This document shows, piece by piece, positions 8,496 through 17,137 of a DNA stretch of 64,000 nucleotides. Below the pieces are notes generated by a model, which was not told the origin of the DNA, did no database searches, and worked only from the letters and a program-made list of their open reading frames with translations. Made by a program: the position numbers and the translations under genes. The first letter of the stretch is position 1. Each line of letters starts with the position of its first letter. Source of the stretch: JBFXAF01 sp050184585 (GTDB taxonomy: Bacteria > Pseudomonadota > Alphaproteobacteria > Rhizobiales > Rhizobiaceae); the NCBI GenBank assembly GCA_050184585.1, contig JBFXAF010000003.1, positions 1 to 64,000 of the forward strand, given 5' to 3'.

Positions 8496-8999
8496 ATGCT
8501 GCGGCTGGTTCTCGCCGCGATTGTCTGGGCGATCCTGTCGACGGCCGCGCTGGCCGAGCGGCGGGTGGCACTCGTCTTCGGCGCGGACGACTATCGCGCG
8601 ATCCGCCCGCTTGAGAACGCCGTCAACGACGCCCGTGCGATCGAGCAGGCGCTGGACGCGCTCGGTTTCGAAGTCTTCTCCGAGGCCGACCGTGATCTCA
8701 GGCGCATGCGCCGAACGCTGGGCAACCTGGCTGGAGCGCTCGCCGCCTACGAGACCGGCCTCGCGATCGCCCGGCGCCTGGCCGCGCGCGACCCCGGCAA
8801 TGCCGAATGGCAGCGCGACCTGATCGTCTCGCACTTCAAGCTGGCGCAGGCGGGCGCGGACGCGCGGACGCATCTCGGCAAGGCGCTGGCGATCACGCTC
8901 GCAATGGAGCGCAACGGCATCCTCGCGCCCTCCGACGCGTGGATTCCCGGCATGCTGCGCGCGGAAATTGCGAAGCTGGAGCCGATCGCGGCGGAGTAA
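8496..8999 (+). pseudogene. Caspase-like (peptidase C14) N-terminus fused to a TPR-type C-terminus; catalytic core missing
   Basis: The frame gives 167 residues: a signal peptide (LRLVLAAIVWAILSTAALA), then the start of a caspase/metacaspase-like p20 domain (RRVALVFGADDYRAIRPLEN, NDARAIEQALDALGFEVF). After about residue 72 it changes abruptly to TPR-like sequence (LAGALAAYETGLAIARRLAA, DPGNAEWQRDL). The region that should hold the catalytic His and Cys is absent. The likely history is an in-frame internal deletion joining the two ends of a longer secreted caspase-TPR protein. It may still be translated but cannot be a protease of the known type. Starts at 8433 or 8457 are possible; 8496 puts the signal peptide first. 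It converges with atpC, 11 bases away. Confidence 0.6.
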
Positions 9000-9010
9000 C
9001 GGGCCGGCCT

Positions 9011-9406
9011 TCAGAGCGCGGCTTCGAGCGTCGAAAGGTGCGCGAGGTGCGTCTCGGCCTTGGTGCGGGTGGCGTCGTCCTTGGCGTCGGCCACGTCTTC
9101 CTTCGCATCCTGGATGCGTTTGGCCAGATCGGCGCGGTCGATGTCGGCGACGCTGGTGGCGGACTCCGCCAGCAGCGTGCAGCCGGACGGCAGGATGTCG
9201 GCGAAGCCGCCGAACACCACATAGCGCTGCTCGGCGCCCGATGCCGGCTTCACGGTGACGACGCCCGGCTTGATGGTCGTCATCACCGGAGCATGGTTGG
9301 CCATCACCGTCATCTCGCCTTCGGCGCCGGGGATGACGACGGACTCGACCTCCTCGGAGACGAGGAGGCGCTCGGGCGAGACGAGTTCGAATTTGAAGGA
9401 TGCCAT
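9011..9406 (-). CDS. atpC: F1 ATP synthase epsilon subunit
   Basis: The 131-residue protein is the epsilon subunit of the rotary central stalk, which couples gamma rotation to the F0 ring and inhibits ATP hydrolysis. The N-terminal beta sandwich is recognised by FELVSPERLLVSEEVESVVI, PGAEGEMTVMANHAPVMT and VVFGGFADI. The C-terminal helical hairpin runs from about residue 88 (DIDRADLAKRIQDAKEDVAD). ATG at 9406 is preferred to the in-frame start at 9427, which lies in the repeat array. It is last in the operon atpHAGDC, separated from atpD by 128 bases of inverted octamer repeats. Confidence 0.95.
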   Translation of the reverse strand: MASFKFELVSPERLLVSEEVESVVIPGAEGEMTVMANHAPVMTTIKPGVVTVKPASGAEQRYVVFGGFADILPSGCTLLAESATSVADIDRADLAKRIQDAKEDVADAKDDATRTKAETHLAHLSTLEAAL

Positions 9407-9414
9407 GTGCTCAG

Positions 9415-9528
9415 GGCAGTAGGGCATTAAGGCAGTAAGGCAGTAGGGGAAGGTTCCCCGTCGCGCTCGGCTGCCGTGCTCCCTAGACCGCTCTCCCTAT
9501 TGCCTTACTGCCTTATTGCCCTACTGCC
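9415..9528. repeat. Inverted array of a GGCARTAR octamer in the atpD-atpC spacer
   Basis: Positions 9415-9446 are four head-to-tail octamers: GGCAGTAG, GGCATTAA, GGCAGTAA, GGCAGTAG. Positions 9497-9528 are the reverse complement of the same array with two mismatches: CTATTGCC, TTACTGCC, TTATTGCC, CTACTGCC. The arms are 32 bases and the loop is 50. In the operon mRNA this would fold into a long hairpin starting 6 bases after the atpD stop and ending 8 bases before the atpC start. I recall similar GGCARTAR strings in other Mesorhizobium-like genomes but cannot show it here. Confidence 0.85.
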
Positions 9529-9534
9529 TTTGTC

Positions 9535-11085
9535 TCAGGCGGCTTCCGCGGCGAGGCGCTGCGCCTTCTCGACCGCTTCCTCGATGGTGCCGACCATGTA
9601 GAAGGCGGCTTCCGGGAGGTGGTCGTACTCGCCGCCGACGAGCCCCTTGAAGCCCTTGATGGTGTCGGCGAGGTCGACCAGCTTGCCCGGCGCGCCGGTG
9701 AAGACTTCGGCCACGAAGAAGGGCTGCGACAGGAAGCGCTCAACCTTGCGGGCGCGGGCGACGGTGAGCTTGTCCTCTTCCGACAGCTCGTCCATGCCCA
9801 GGATGGCGATGATGTCCTGCAGCGACTTGTAGCGCTGCAGCGTCTGCTGCACCTGGCGCGCCACCTGGTAGTGCTCCTCGCCGACGACCTGCGGGTCGAG
9901 CATGCGCGACGTGGAATCGAGCGGATCTACGGCCGGATAGATGCCCTTCTCGGCGATCGATCGCGACAGCGTCGTGGTCGCGTCGAGGTGGGCGAAGGAC
10001 GTGGCGGGCGCCGGGTCGGTCAGATCGTCGGCCGGCACGTAGATGGCCTGCACCGAGGTGATCGAGCCCTTGGTCGTGGTGGTGATGCGCTCCTGCAGCG
10101 CGCCCATGTCGGTGGCGAGCGTCGGCTGGTAGCCCACGGCCGAGGGAATGCGGCCGAGCAGCGCCGACACTTCCGAGCCCGCCTGGGTGAAGCGGAAGAT
10201 GTTGTCGACGAAGAACAGCACGTCCTGGCCCTGATCGCGGAAATACTCGGCGACGGTCAGGCCGGTGAGGCCGACGCGGGCGCGCGCGCCCGGCGGCTCG
10301 TTCATCTGGCCGTAGACGAGCGCGGCCTTGGAGCCCTCGCCGCCGCCCTTCTTGTTGACGCCGGATTCGATGAACTCGTGATAGAGATCGTTGCCCTCGC
10401 GCGTGCGCTCGCCGACACCTGCGAACACGGAATAGCCGCCGTGGGCCTTGGCGATGTTGTTGATCAACTCCTGGATGAGCACCGTCTTGCCGACGCCCGC
10501 GCCGCCGAACAGGCCGATCTTGCCGCCCTTGGCGTAGGGGGCCAGCAGATCGATGACCTTGATGCCGGTGATGAGGATCTGCGCCTCGGTGGACTGGTCG
10601 ACATAGGAGGGCGCCGGGGCGTGGATCGGGCGCATCTCGGTGGCCTTAACCGGGCCCGCCTCGTCGACGGGATCGCCGATGACGTTGATGATGCGGCCCA
10701 GCATCTGCGGCCCGACCGGCACCAGGATCGGCTGGCCGGTGTCGACCACGCCCTGGCCGCGAACCAGACCCTCGGTCGAGTCCATGGCGATGGTGCGCAC
10801 CGTGTTCTCGCCAAGGTGCTGGGCGACCTCGAGCACCAGCCGGTTGCCGCGGTTATCGGTCTCCAGCGCGTTCAGGATCGCCGGCAGATGACCGTCGAAC
10901 TGCACGTCGACGACGGCGCCGATGACCTGCCGGACCTTGCCGGCCGCACCCTTGGCCAGCTTGAACGGGGCCGGCGCCTTCGGGGCGGCTGCGGACTTCG
11001 CCGCGGGCTTTGCCGCCGCTGCCTTCTTCGCGGGAGCCGCCGCCTTCGCTGGGGCCGCACTCTTCGGGGTCGCTGCTTTCGCCAT
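9535..11085 (-). CDS. atpD: F1 ATP synthase beta subunit with Ala/Lys-rich N-terminal extension
   Basis: The 516-residue catalytic subunit hydrolyses or synthesises ATP at the alpha/beta interface. The P-loop GGAGVGKTVLI, the segment ending MNEPPGARARVGLTGL, and the DELSEED region (ILGMDELSEEDKLTVARARK) are intact. Before the normal start of the fold (GKVRQVIGAVVDVQF) lies an extension of about 45 residues, almost only Ala, Lys, Pro and Ser (PAKAAAPAKKAAAAKPAAKS). This resembles the linker seen in other Hyphomicrobiales beta subunits and is probably disordered. ATG at 11085 has GGAAGG upstream. The gene lies between atpG (59 bases) and atpC. Confidence 0.96.
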   Translation of the reverse strand: MAKAATPKSAAPAKAAAPAKKAAAAKPAAKSAAAPKAPAPFKLAKGAAGKVRQVIGAVVDVQFDGHLPAILNALETDNRGNRLVLEVAQHLGENTVRTIAMDSTEGLVRGQGVVDTGQPILVPVGPQMLGRIINVIGDPVDEAGPVKATEMRPIHAPAPSYVDQSTEAQILITGIKVIDLLAPYAKGGKIGLFGGAGVGKTVLIQELINNIAKAHGGYSVFAGVGERTREGNDLYHEFIESGVNKKGGGEGSKAALVYGQMNEPPGARARVGLTGLTVAEYFRDQGQDVLFFVDNIFRFTQAGSEVSALLGRIPSAVGYQPTLATDMGALQERITTTTKGSITSVQAIYVPADDLTDPAPATSFAHLDATTTLSRSIAEKGIYPAVDPLDSTSRMLDPQVVGEEHYQVARQVQQTLQRYKSLQDIIAILGMDELSEEDKLTVARARKVERFLSQPFFVAEVFTGAPGKLVDLADTIKGFKGLVGGEYDHLPEAAFYMVGTIEEAVEKAQRLAAEAA

Positions 11086-11144
11086 CGTCTCTACCTTCCT
11101 GTCGTCCGTTTGCCGCTTCCGCATCCCTTCGGGGGAGCGCGCGG

Positions 11145-12029
11145 TCAGAGCGCCTCGGCGCCCGAAATGATCTCGATCAGTTCCTTGGTGATCTGCGCCT
11201 GCCGCTGCCGGTTGTACGTGATCGACAGCCGGTTGATCATGTCGCCTGCGTTGCGCGTCGCATTGTCCATCGCCGTCATCTTGGCGCCCATCTCGCCAGC
11301 CGCGTTCTCGAGCAACGCACGGAACACCTGGACAGCGATGTTGCGCGGGATCAGGTCGGACAGGATTTCGCCGGGCTCCGGCTCGTACTCGTACACCGCC
11401 GTCGCGCCGCCATTCGACGCCGCCTCCGTCGCCGCCGCCGCCGCCGGGATGATCTGCTGCGCCGTCGGGATCTGCGAGATCACCGACTTGAAGCGCGAGT
11501 AGAACAGCGTCGCCACGTCGAACTGGCCGTCGTTGAAGAGCGCGATGACCTTTCTGGCGATGGCGTCGGCGTTGACGAAGCCGAGCTGCTTGACCTCGCG
11601 CAGGTCGACCCTGTCGATGATCATCGAGCCGAAGTCACGGCGAAGGATATCGAACCCCTTCTTGCCGACGCAGATGATCTTCACCGTCTTGCCGGCAGCG
11701 AGCAGGCCACGGATGTGCTCGCGCGCGAGCCGCGCGATCTGGCTGTTGAAGCCGCCGCAAAGACCACGTTCCGCCGTGCACACGACGATGAGGTGCGTCT
11801 GGTCGCGGCCCGTTCCCGTCATCAGCGCCGGCGCATCGCCGCCACCGCCGACCGCCTGGCTGATATTGGCCAGAACCGAACCCATGCGCTCCGAATAGGG
11901 ACGCGCGGCCTCGGCGGCCTCCTGCGCGCGACGCAGCTTCGCCGCGGCGACCATCTGCATCGCCTTGGTGATCTTCTGTGTCGCCTTAACCGAGGCGATG
12001 CGGTTCCTGAGGTCCTTGAGCGAAGGCAT
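11145..12029 (-). CDS. atpG: F1 ATP synthase gamma subunit
   Basis: The 294-residue gamma subunit is the rotating shaft inside the alpha3beta3 hexamer. The N-terminal coiled-coil helix (MPSLKDLRNRIASVKATQKI) and the C-terminal helix (AMDNATRNAGDMINRLSITY, then AQITKELIEIISGAEAL) carry the conserved family signature. An Ala/Thr-rich insert at about residues 195-212 (AAAAATEAASNGG) lies in the Rossmann-like middle domain and is typical of alphaproteobacterial gamma subunits. It starts 18 bases after atpA and precedes atpD in the usual order. Confidence 0.96.
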   Translation of the reverse strand: MPSLKDLRNRIASVKATQKITKAMQMVAAAKLRRAQEAAEAARPYSERMGSVLANISQAVGGGGDAPALMTGTGRDQTHLIVVCTAERGLCGGFNSQIARLAREHIRGLLAAGKTVKIICVGKKGFDILRRDFGSMIIDRVDLREVKQLGFVNADAIARKVIALFNDGQFDVATLFYSRFKSVISQIPTAQQIIPAAAAATEAASNGGATAVYEYEPEPGEILSDLIPRNIAVQVFRALLENAAGEMGAKMTAMDNATRNAGDMINRLSITYNRQRQAQITKELIEIISGAEAL

Positions 12030-12047
12030 CCGCCGCTTCCGTCAGCT

Positions 12048-13577
12048 TCAGGCGAAGGTCTTGGCGAAGGCGTCGATCTCGGCCCTCAGCTTGCCGCGCA
12101 GATCGTCCGACAACGCCTTCTCGGCGCGGATCGCGTCGAGCACGGCCTTGCCTTCCGAGCGCATGTGGGCGAGCAGCCCCTGCTCGAACTTGGAAACCTG
12201 CGGGACGGTCAGCTTGTCGAGATAGCCGTTGACGCCGGCGAAGATGACGGCGACCTGCTCTTCCGTCTTGAGCGGCGAGAACTGCTGCTGCTTCAGGAGT
12301 TCCGTCAGGCGCGCACCGCGATTGAGCAGGCGCTGCGTCGATGCGTCGAGATCGGAGCCGAACTGGGCGAAGGCGGCCATCTCGCGGTACTGGGCGAGCT
12401 CGCCCTTGATCGAGCCTGCGACCTGCTTCATCGCCTTGACCTGGGCGGCCGAACCGACGCGCGACACCGACAGGCCGACGTTCACGGCCGGCCGGATGCC
12501 CTGGAAGAACAGGTTCGTCTCCAGGAATATCTGGCCGTCCGTGATCGAGATCACGTTGGTCGGAATGTAGGCCGACACGTCGTTCGCCTGCGTCTCGATG
12601 ATCGGCAGGGCGGTCAGCGAGCCGGCGCCCATGTCGTCGTTCATCTTGGCTGCGCGCTCGAGCAGGCGCGAATGCAGGTAGAAGACGTCGCCCGGATAGG
12701 CTTCGCGGCCCGGCGGGCGGCGCAGCAGCAGCGACATCTGCCGGTAGGCGACGGCCTGCTTCGAAAGGTCGTCATAGGAGATGAGGGCGTGCATACCGTT
12801 GTCGCGGAAATACTCGCCCATCGTGCAGCCGGCGAACGGCGCGAGGAACTGCATCGGCGCCGGGTCGGACGCGGTGGCGGCGACGATGATCGAGTATTCG
12901 AGCGCGCCGCGCTCTTCCAGCACCTTGACGAACTGCGCCACGGTCGAGCGCTTCTGCCCGACGGCCACGTAGACGCAATAGAGCTTCTCCTTTTCGGGGC
13001 CGCTCTGGTGGATCGCCTTCTGGTTGAGGATGGTGTCGAGAATGACGGCGGTCTTGCCGGTCTGGCGGTCGCCGATGACCAGCTCGCGCTGGCCGCGGCC
13101 GATCGGGATCAGCGCGTCGATCGCCTTGAGGCCGGTCGACATCGGCTCGTGCACGGACTTTCGCGGGATGATGCCCGGCGCCTTGACGTCGACCTGCTTG
13201 CGCTCGACCGCCTTGATCGGGCCCTTGCCGTCGATCGGGTTGCCGAGCGCGTCGACGACGCGTCCGAGCAGGCCGGGGCCGACCGGCACGTCGACGATCG
13301 CGCCGGTGCGCTTGACCGTGTCGCCTTCCTTGATGTCGCGGTCGTTGCCGAAGATGACGATGCCGACATTGTCGGTCTCAAGGTTCAACGCCATGCCGCG
13401 GATGCCGCCGGGGAACTCGACCATCTCGCCGGCCTGGACGTTGTCAAGGCCGTAGACGCGCGCGATGCCGTCGCCGACCGACAGAACCTGGCCGACTTCG
13501 GAAACCTGGGCCTCCTTGCCGAAATTCTTGATCTGATCCTTGAGGATCGCGGAAATCTCTGCGGCGCGGATGTCCAT
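12048..13577 (-). CDS. atpA: F1 ATP synthase alpha subunit
   Basis: The 509-residue alpha subunit is the non-catalytic nucleotide-binding partner of beta. The P-loop GDRQTGKTAVILDT, the segment REAYPGDVFYLHSRLLERAA and the signature PAVNVGLSVSRVGSAAQ are all present. The N-terminal helix (MDIRAAEISAILKDQIKNFG) binds the delta subunit. Its ATG overlaps the atpH stop as TGATG, so the two are translationally coupled. Length and motifs are normal. Confidence 0.97.
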   Translation of the reverse strand: MDIRAAEISAILKDQIKNFGKEAQVSEVGQVLSVGDGIARVYGLDNVQAGEMVEFPGGIRGMALNLETDNVGIVIFGNDRDIKEGDTVKRTGAIVDVPVGPGLLGRVVDALGNPIDGKGPIKAVERKQVDVKAPGIIPRKSVHEPMSTGLKAIDALIPIGRGQRELVIGDRQTGKTAVILDTILNQKAIHQSGPEKEKLYCVYVAVGQKRSTVAQFVKVLEERGALEYSIIVAATASDPAPMQFLAPFAGCTMGEYFRDNGMHALISYDDLSKQAVAYRQMSLLLRRPPGREAYPGDVFYLHSRLLERAAKMNDDMGAGSLTALPIIETQANDVSAYIPTNVISITDGQIFLETNLFFQGIRPAVNVGLSVSRVGSAAQVKAMKQVAGSIKGELAQYREMAAFAQFGSDLDASTQRLLNRGARLTELLKQQQFSPLKTEEQVAVIFAGVNGYLDKLTVPQVSKFEQGLLAHMRSEGKAVLDAIRAEKALSDDLRGKLRAEIDAFAKTFA

Positions 13578-14137
13578 CAGCCGACCTCTTTCAATGCGAG
13601 CTTGAGCGAATCGAGTTTGGTTTTGAGCGAAGTGTCTATCTGGCGCGAGCCCATCTTCACGACGAGACCGCCGAGGAGCGAGGGATCGACGGTAAGCTGG
13701 ATCGAGACGTCCTTGCCGGCGACGCCCTTGAGGGCGGTCTTGAGCTCGGACTGCTGCGCCGCGGTCAGCGCATGGGCGGAAACGACCTCGGCGGCGGTCT
13801 CGCCGCGGTGCCCGGCGGCCAGCCGGCGGAACACGGCGATGATGCCCGGAACCGCGAACAGGCGCCGGTTCCTGGCGACGACCCGCAGGAGGTTGCCCAC
13901 GAGGCCGCCGATCCTGGCCTTGTCGGCGACGGCCGAAATGGCCTTGAGCTGATCATCGGCGGAGAACACCGGACTGGAGATCAGCCGCTTGAGATCGTCG
14001 CTGCCGGCCAGAAGCGCCTCGAAACGCCCCAGATCCTTCTCGACCGAGTCAAGCGACTTGGCGTCCCGGGCCAGCTCGAACAGCGAGCCAGCATAGCGCT
14101 CGGCAACGGCGGAGATGGGCGGTGCGGACTGTGCCAA
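13577..14137 (-). CDS. atpH: F1 ATP synthase delta subunit (OSCP-like)
   Basis: The 186-residue delta subunit sits on top of F1 and joins it to the peripheral stalk. The N-terminal helical domain begins AERYAGSLFELARDAKSLDS. The C-terminal part has the family signature LTVDPSLLGGLVVKMGSRQI followed by DTSLKTKLDSLKLAL. It is the first gene of atpHAGDC; the F0 genes are not in the window, as is usual for alphaproteobacteria. The promoter should lie in the 243 bases upstream. Confidence 0.95.
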   Translation of the reverse strand: MAQSAPPISAVAERYAGSLFELARDAKSLDSVEKDLGRFEALLAGSDDLKRLISSPVFSADDQLKAISAVADKARIGGLVGNLLRVVARNRRLFAVPGIIAVFRRLAAGHRGETAAEVVSAHALTAAQQSELKTALKGVAGKDVSIQLTVDPSLLGGLVVKMGSRQIDTSLKTKLDSLKLALKEVG

Positions 14138-14380
14138 GGGCCGTCGTCTCTCTCGTCTCGGGCAGGTATCGAGACTGTCGGCGCGGGTCAGGGCGACCCT
14201 GGCTAAATCTCTGACCTGATTGAAAATTTCGACGCCGGGGAAAACAGTAGCGGCCTCCCCCGGCCAGAAGTCGCCTGCCGTCTAGCACAGGCTTGCGGGC
14301 ACCGCAACACGTTGGCGGACAAGCCTTTCATACACATTTGTCGCAGCCCCTCCCGACCGCGCCGAGGGTTGCGCGAGGGG
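14138..14380 (-). promoter_or_regulatory. Intergenic region carrying the promoter of atpHAGDC
   Basis: These 243 bases lie between atpH and the preceding membrane-protein gene, both on the minus strand. The part near atpH has a local A/T-rich stretch (GAAAATTTC at 14221-14229) in otherwise GC-rich DNA, which is where I would place the promoter. I cannot define -35 and -10 boxes with confidence. No coding sequence or RNA gene is seen. Confidence 0.4.
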
Positions 14381-14776
14381 CTAGGCGATGAAGCCGAAGG
14401 CAAACGCCAGCGGCAGTCCGGCGAGCACAAGTTCCAGCACCAGCGAGACCCAGTTGTAGACCGTGTTGCCCCGATCCGAGAGCATCGAGACGAGCCGGCC
14501 GAACGCGGTGAACAGCCATGAGAAGCCGAGCGCCATGTAGAGGAAAGGCTGGGCGAACAAGATGCATGTGAGCCCGACGCCGAGATAGAAGCCGGACATG
14601 GTGGAGCGGGCCTCGGCCACGGCCTCGGGATGCGCCTCCGTGGGCTGCAATCTCAGGATGCGGAGCGCGACGCGCGGCAGGAACAGGAAAACGAGGCCGA
14701 ACAGCACTGTCGCGGCTGCCGAGCCCCAGGCCAGCCACTCGCCCTGCGTGAACGGCCAAGGAAAGGAGAATTCCAT
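14381..14776 (-). CDS. Four-helix membrane protein between priA and the ATP synthase operon
   Basis: The 131-residue protein has about four membrane helices, at 14-36 (GSAAATVLFGLVFLFLP), 60-80, 82-100 and 108-128 (VSLVLELVLAGLPLAFAFG). There are no catalytic motifs. I recall that homologues at this place in Rhizobium/Agrobacterium genomes carry the automatic name 'AGROH133_08824 family phage infection protein' and belong with DUF4345-like proteins; that is memory, not something the sequence shows. ATG at 14776 is preferred because GGTGG lies 5 bases upstream; a GTG at 14809 is in frame. It lies 81 bases after priA on the same strand. Confidence 0.65.
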   Translation of the reverse strand: MEFSFPWPFTQGEWLAWGSAAATVLFGLVFLFLPRVALRILRLQPTEAHPEAVAEARSTMSGFYLGVGLTCILFAQPFLYMALGFSWLFTAFGRLVSMLSDRGNTVYNWVSLVLELVLAGLPLAFAFGFIA

Positions 14777-14857
14777 CGTTGCCACCGGATCGAATCTTCG
14801 CTGCGCCACGCTATCGAATCGCTGCGGTCCTGTCGCCTGGCCCCGCCGCGCCGACGG

Positions 14858-17041
14858 CTACAGAAAACTCTGAGGGTCGATGTCGACCTGAACCCTGACC
14901 GAGCCGCGCGGCTTCGGCCCGTCGGCGAGCAGCGCGCGGACAAAGCCCTGGATGTCGGACTTGCGCTCGCCATGGACCAGCAGGCGGAAGCGGTGGCGGC
15001 CGGCGACCAGCGCCAGCGGGGCCTCGGCCGGCCCCAGCACATGGATGTCGGTCGCCTGTGGGGCGGCGCGGCGCAGTTCACGGGCGTGGCCCTCGGCCTC
15101 CGCACGCGTGGCCGCGCTGACCACGATGCCGGCGAGTCGGCCGAATGGCGGCAGGTGCGTGCGCTCCCTTTCCGCTGTCTCGCGTTCGTAGAAGCTATCC
15201 GCGTCACCCGAAACGATCGCCCGCATGACGGGATGGTCAGGCTGATAGGTCTGGATAAGGCCGAGGCTCTTGCGGCCCGTGCGGCCTGCCCGGCCGGTCA
15301 CCTGCGACAGGAGCTGGAAGGTGCGTTCGGCGGCGCGCGGATCGCCATTGGCCAGCCCGAGGTCCGCATCGACGACGCCGACAAGCGTGATGCCCGGGAA
15401 ATTGTGGCCCTTGGCGACGAGCTGGGTGCCGATGACGATGTCGGCCTCGCCCTTGGCGATCGCCTCCAGCTCCAGTCTCAGCCGCTTCACCCCGCCGAGC
15501 AGATCGGAGGAAAGCATGATCGTGCGCGCGTCGGGGAAGTGGTGCACGACCTCCTCGGCGATGCGCTCGATTCCCGGTCCGCAGGCGACCAGATGATCCA
15601 GCGCGCCACAGGAGGGGCACGCTTCCGGGCGCGGTTCATGGTGGCCACAATGATGGCAGAGAAGCTGCCCGCGGAAACGGTGCTCCACCAGCCAACTCGA
15701 ACAGTCGGGGCATTCGAAACGATGGCCGCAGACACGGCAGAGCGTCAGCGGCGCGTAGCCGCGACGGTTGAGGAAGAGCAGCGCCTGCTCGCCTTTCGCG
15801 ACCGTCCCCGCGATCGCCTCCAGGGTCACCGGCGAGAGGAAACCGCCGCGCACCGGCGGACTGCGGCGCATGTCGACGGCCTTCAGTGTCGGCAGGGCCG
15901 CCTCGGCGAACCGCGCATGCAGGCGGATGCGCCCGTAGCGGCCCTGTTCGGCGTTGACGCGGCTCTCGATCGACGGCGTCGCCGAGGCGAGGACGACGGG
16001 AAACTTCCCGATCGAGCCGCGAACCACGGCCATGTCGCGCGCGGAGTAAAAGACGCGGTCTTCCTGCTTGAACGCCGGGTCGTGCTCCTCGTCGATGACG
16101 ATGAGGCCGAGTTCGCGAAACGGCAGGAAGAGGGCCGAGCGCGCTCCGGCGACGACGCGCACCTGACCCTCCGCCACCTGTCGCCAGACACGTTCCCGCA
16201 TCCTGGGGGGGAGGTCGGAATGCCATTCGGCCGGTTTCGCGCCGAAACGGTCTTGGAAGCGTTCGAGGAAGGCTTGGGTCAGAGCGATCTCCGGCAGCAG
16301 GATCAGCACCTGCCTGCCCTGCCGGACCGCCTCGGCGACGGCCTCGAAATAGACCTCGGTCTTGCCCGAACCGGTGACGCCGTCGATCAGCGTGACCCCA
16401 AATCCTCCTTGCCCGACTGCCTTCCGCAGTTCCGCGGCGGCGACGGCCTGGTCGCCGGTGAGTTCGGTCTCGGCATAGGTCGGATCGGGCGGGGCCACGA
16501 CCGGGCGGCGTGGGATCAGCGTCGGCTCGAACACGCCCTGCGCGGACAGACCGTCGATGACTGTCGATGAGACGCCGGCGGCGTGCGCGAGCCCGCTGCG
16601 CGTCCAGGCCATGCCGTCGGCGGTCAGCTCCAGCACCTTGCGCCGGGCGTCGGTCAGGCGGTCCGGCTGACCGCCTGCCCAGCGCAGTCCGGCGACCGGC
16701 GGCTCGGGATCGAAGGCTTCCGGCGCTCGCAAAAGCATGCGGGCGACAATGCCGGGTGCGGCCAGCGTATAGGCCGCGACCCAGTCGACGAAACGACGCG
16801 TCTCGGCCCCGATGGGCGGGCAGTCGAAGACCTGGCTGACCGGCCGGAGTTTCCGCGGATCGATCGCGTCCGCCGCGCCATCCCAGACAATTCCGGCCAC
16901 CTCGCGCGGGCCGAGCGGCACGCGCACGATCGAGCCCGGCGCCAGCCGCATGCCTTCCGGCACCGCGTAGCTGTAGGCGCGCTCGGCCGGCATCGGCACG
17001 AGCACCGGCACGGCTTCGGGATAGGACGATTCGCGCGGCAT
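14858..17041 (-). CDS. priA: Primosomal protein N', replication-restart helicase
   Basis: PriA binds stalled or D-loop forks and reloads the replicative helicase. The 727-residue protein has the N-terminal 3'-DNA-binding domain at about 1-110 and the helicase core with Walker A GVTGSGKTEVY and DEEHD at the Walker B box. Two intact zinc modules, CRVCGHRFECPDC and CHHCGHHEPRPEACPSC, supply eight cysteines. The helicase C-lobe includes GTQLVAKGHNFPG and VTGRAGRTGRKS. ATG at 17041 is used; a TTG 7 codons earlier is possible. Length and motifs are normal. Confidence 0.95.
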   Translation of the reverse strand: MPRESSYPEAVPVLVPMPAERAYSYAVPEGMRLAPGSIVRVPLGPREVAGIVWDGAADAIDPRKLRPVSQVFDCPPIGAETRRFVDWVAAYTLAAPGIVARMLLRAPEAFDPEPPVAGLRWAGGQPDRLTDARRKVLELTADGMAWTRSGLAHAAGVSSTVIDGLSAQGVFEPTLIPRRPVVAPPDPTYAETELTGDQAVAAAELRKAVGQGGFGVTLIDGVTGSGKTEVYFEAVAEAVRQGRQVLILLPEIALTQAFLERFQDRFGAKPAEWHSDLPPRMRERVWRQVAEGQVRVVAGARSALFLPFRELGLIVIDEEHDPAFKQEDRVFYSARDMAVVRGSIGKFPVVLASATPSIESRVNAEQGRYGRIRLHARFAEAALPTLKAVDMRRSPPVRGGFLSPVTLEAIAGTVAKGEQALLFLNRRGYAPLTLCRVCGHRFECPDCSSWLVEHRFRGQLLCHHCGHHEPRPEACPSCGALDHLVACGPGIERIAEEVVHHFPDARTIMLSSDLLGGVKRLRLELEAIAKGEADIVIGTQLVAKGHNFPGITLVGVVDADLGLANGDPRAAERTFQLLSQVTGRAGRTGRKSLGLIQTYQPDHPVMRAIVSGDADSFYERETAERERTHLPPFGRLAGIVVSAATRAEAEGHARELRRAAPQATDIHVLGPAEAPLALVAGRHRFRLLVHGERKSDIQGFVRALLADGPKPRGSVRVQVDIDPQSFL

Positions 17042-17137
17042 CCCCCGTGACCTATCTCCCAACTTGGTCTAGAGCAAAGGCCACGAAAACGACGGTCGCC
17101 CAAGTGCCGCCGTGAGACCAGTCTGGGAGACGCCCCG

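Noticed and set aside
8496..8999. Active metacaspase partner of the TIR-STAND system
   Set aside because: The catalytic His and Cys region is absent and the gene is about 15 kb away on the other side of the ATP synthase block.
9415..9528. CRISPR array in the atpD-atpC spacer
   Set aside because: The repeats are 8 bp, contiguous without spacers and inverted around a 50-base loop; no cas genes are present.
11010..13952. A 980-codon plus-strand open frame across atpG and atpA
   Set aside because: It is an antisense shadow of ATP synthase genes with no family resemblance.
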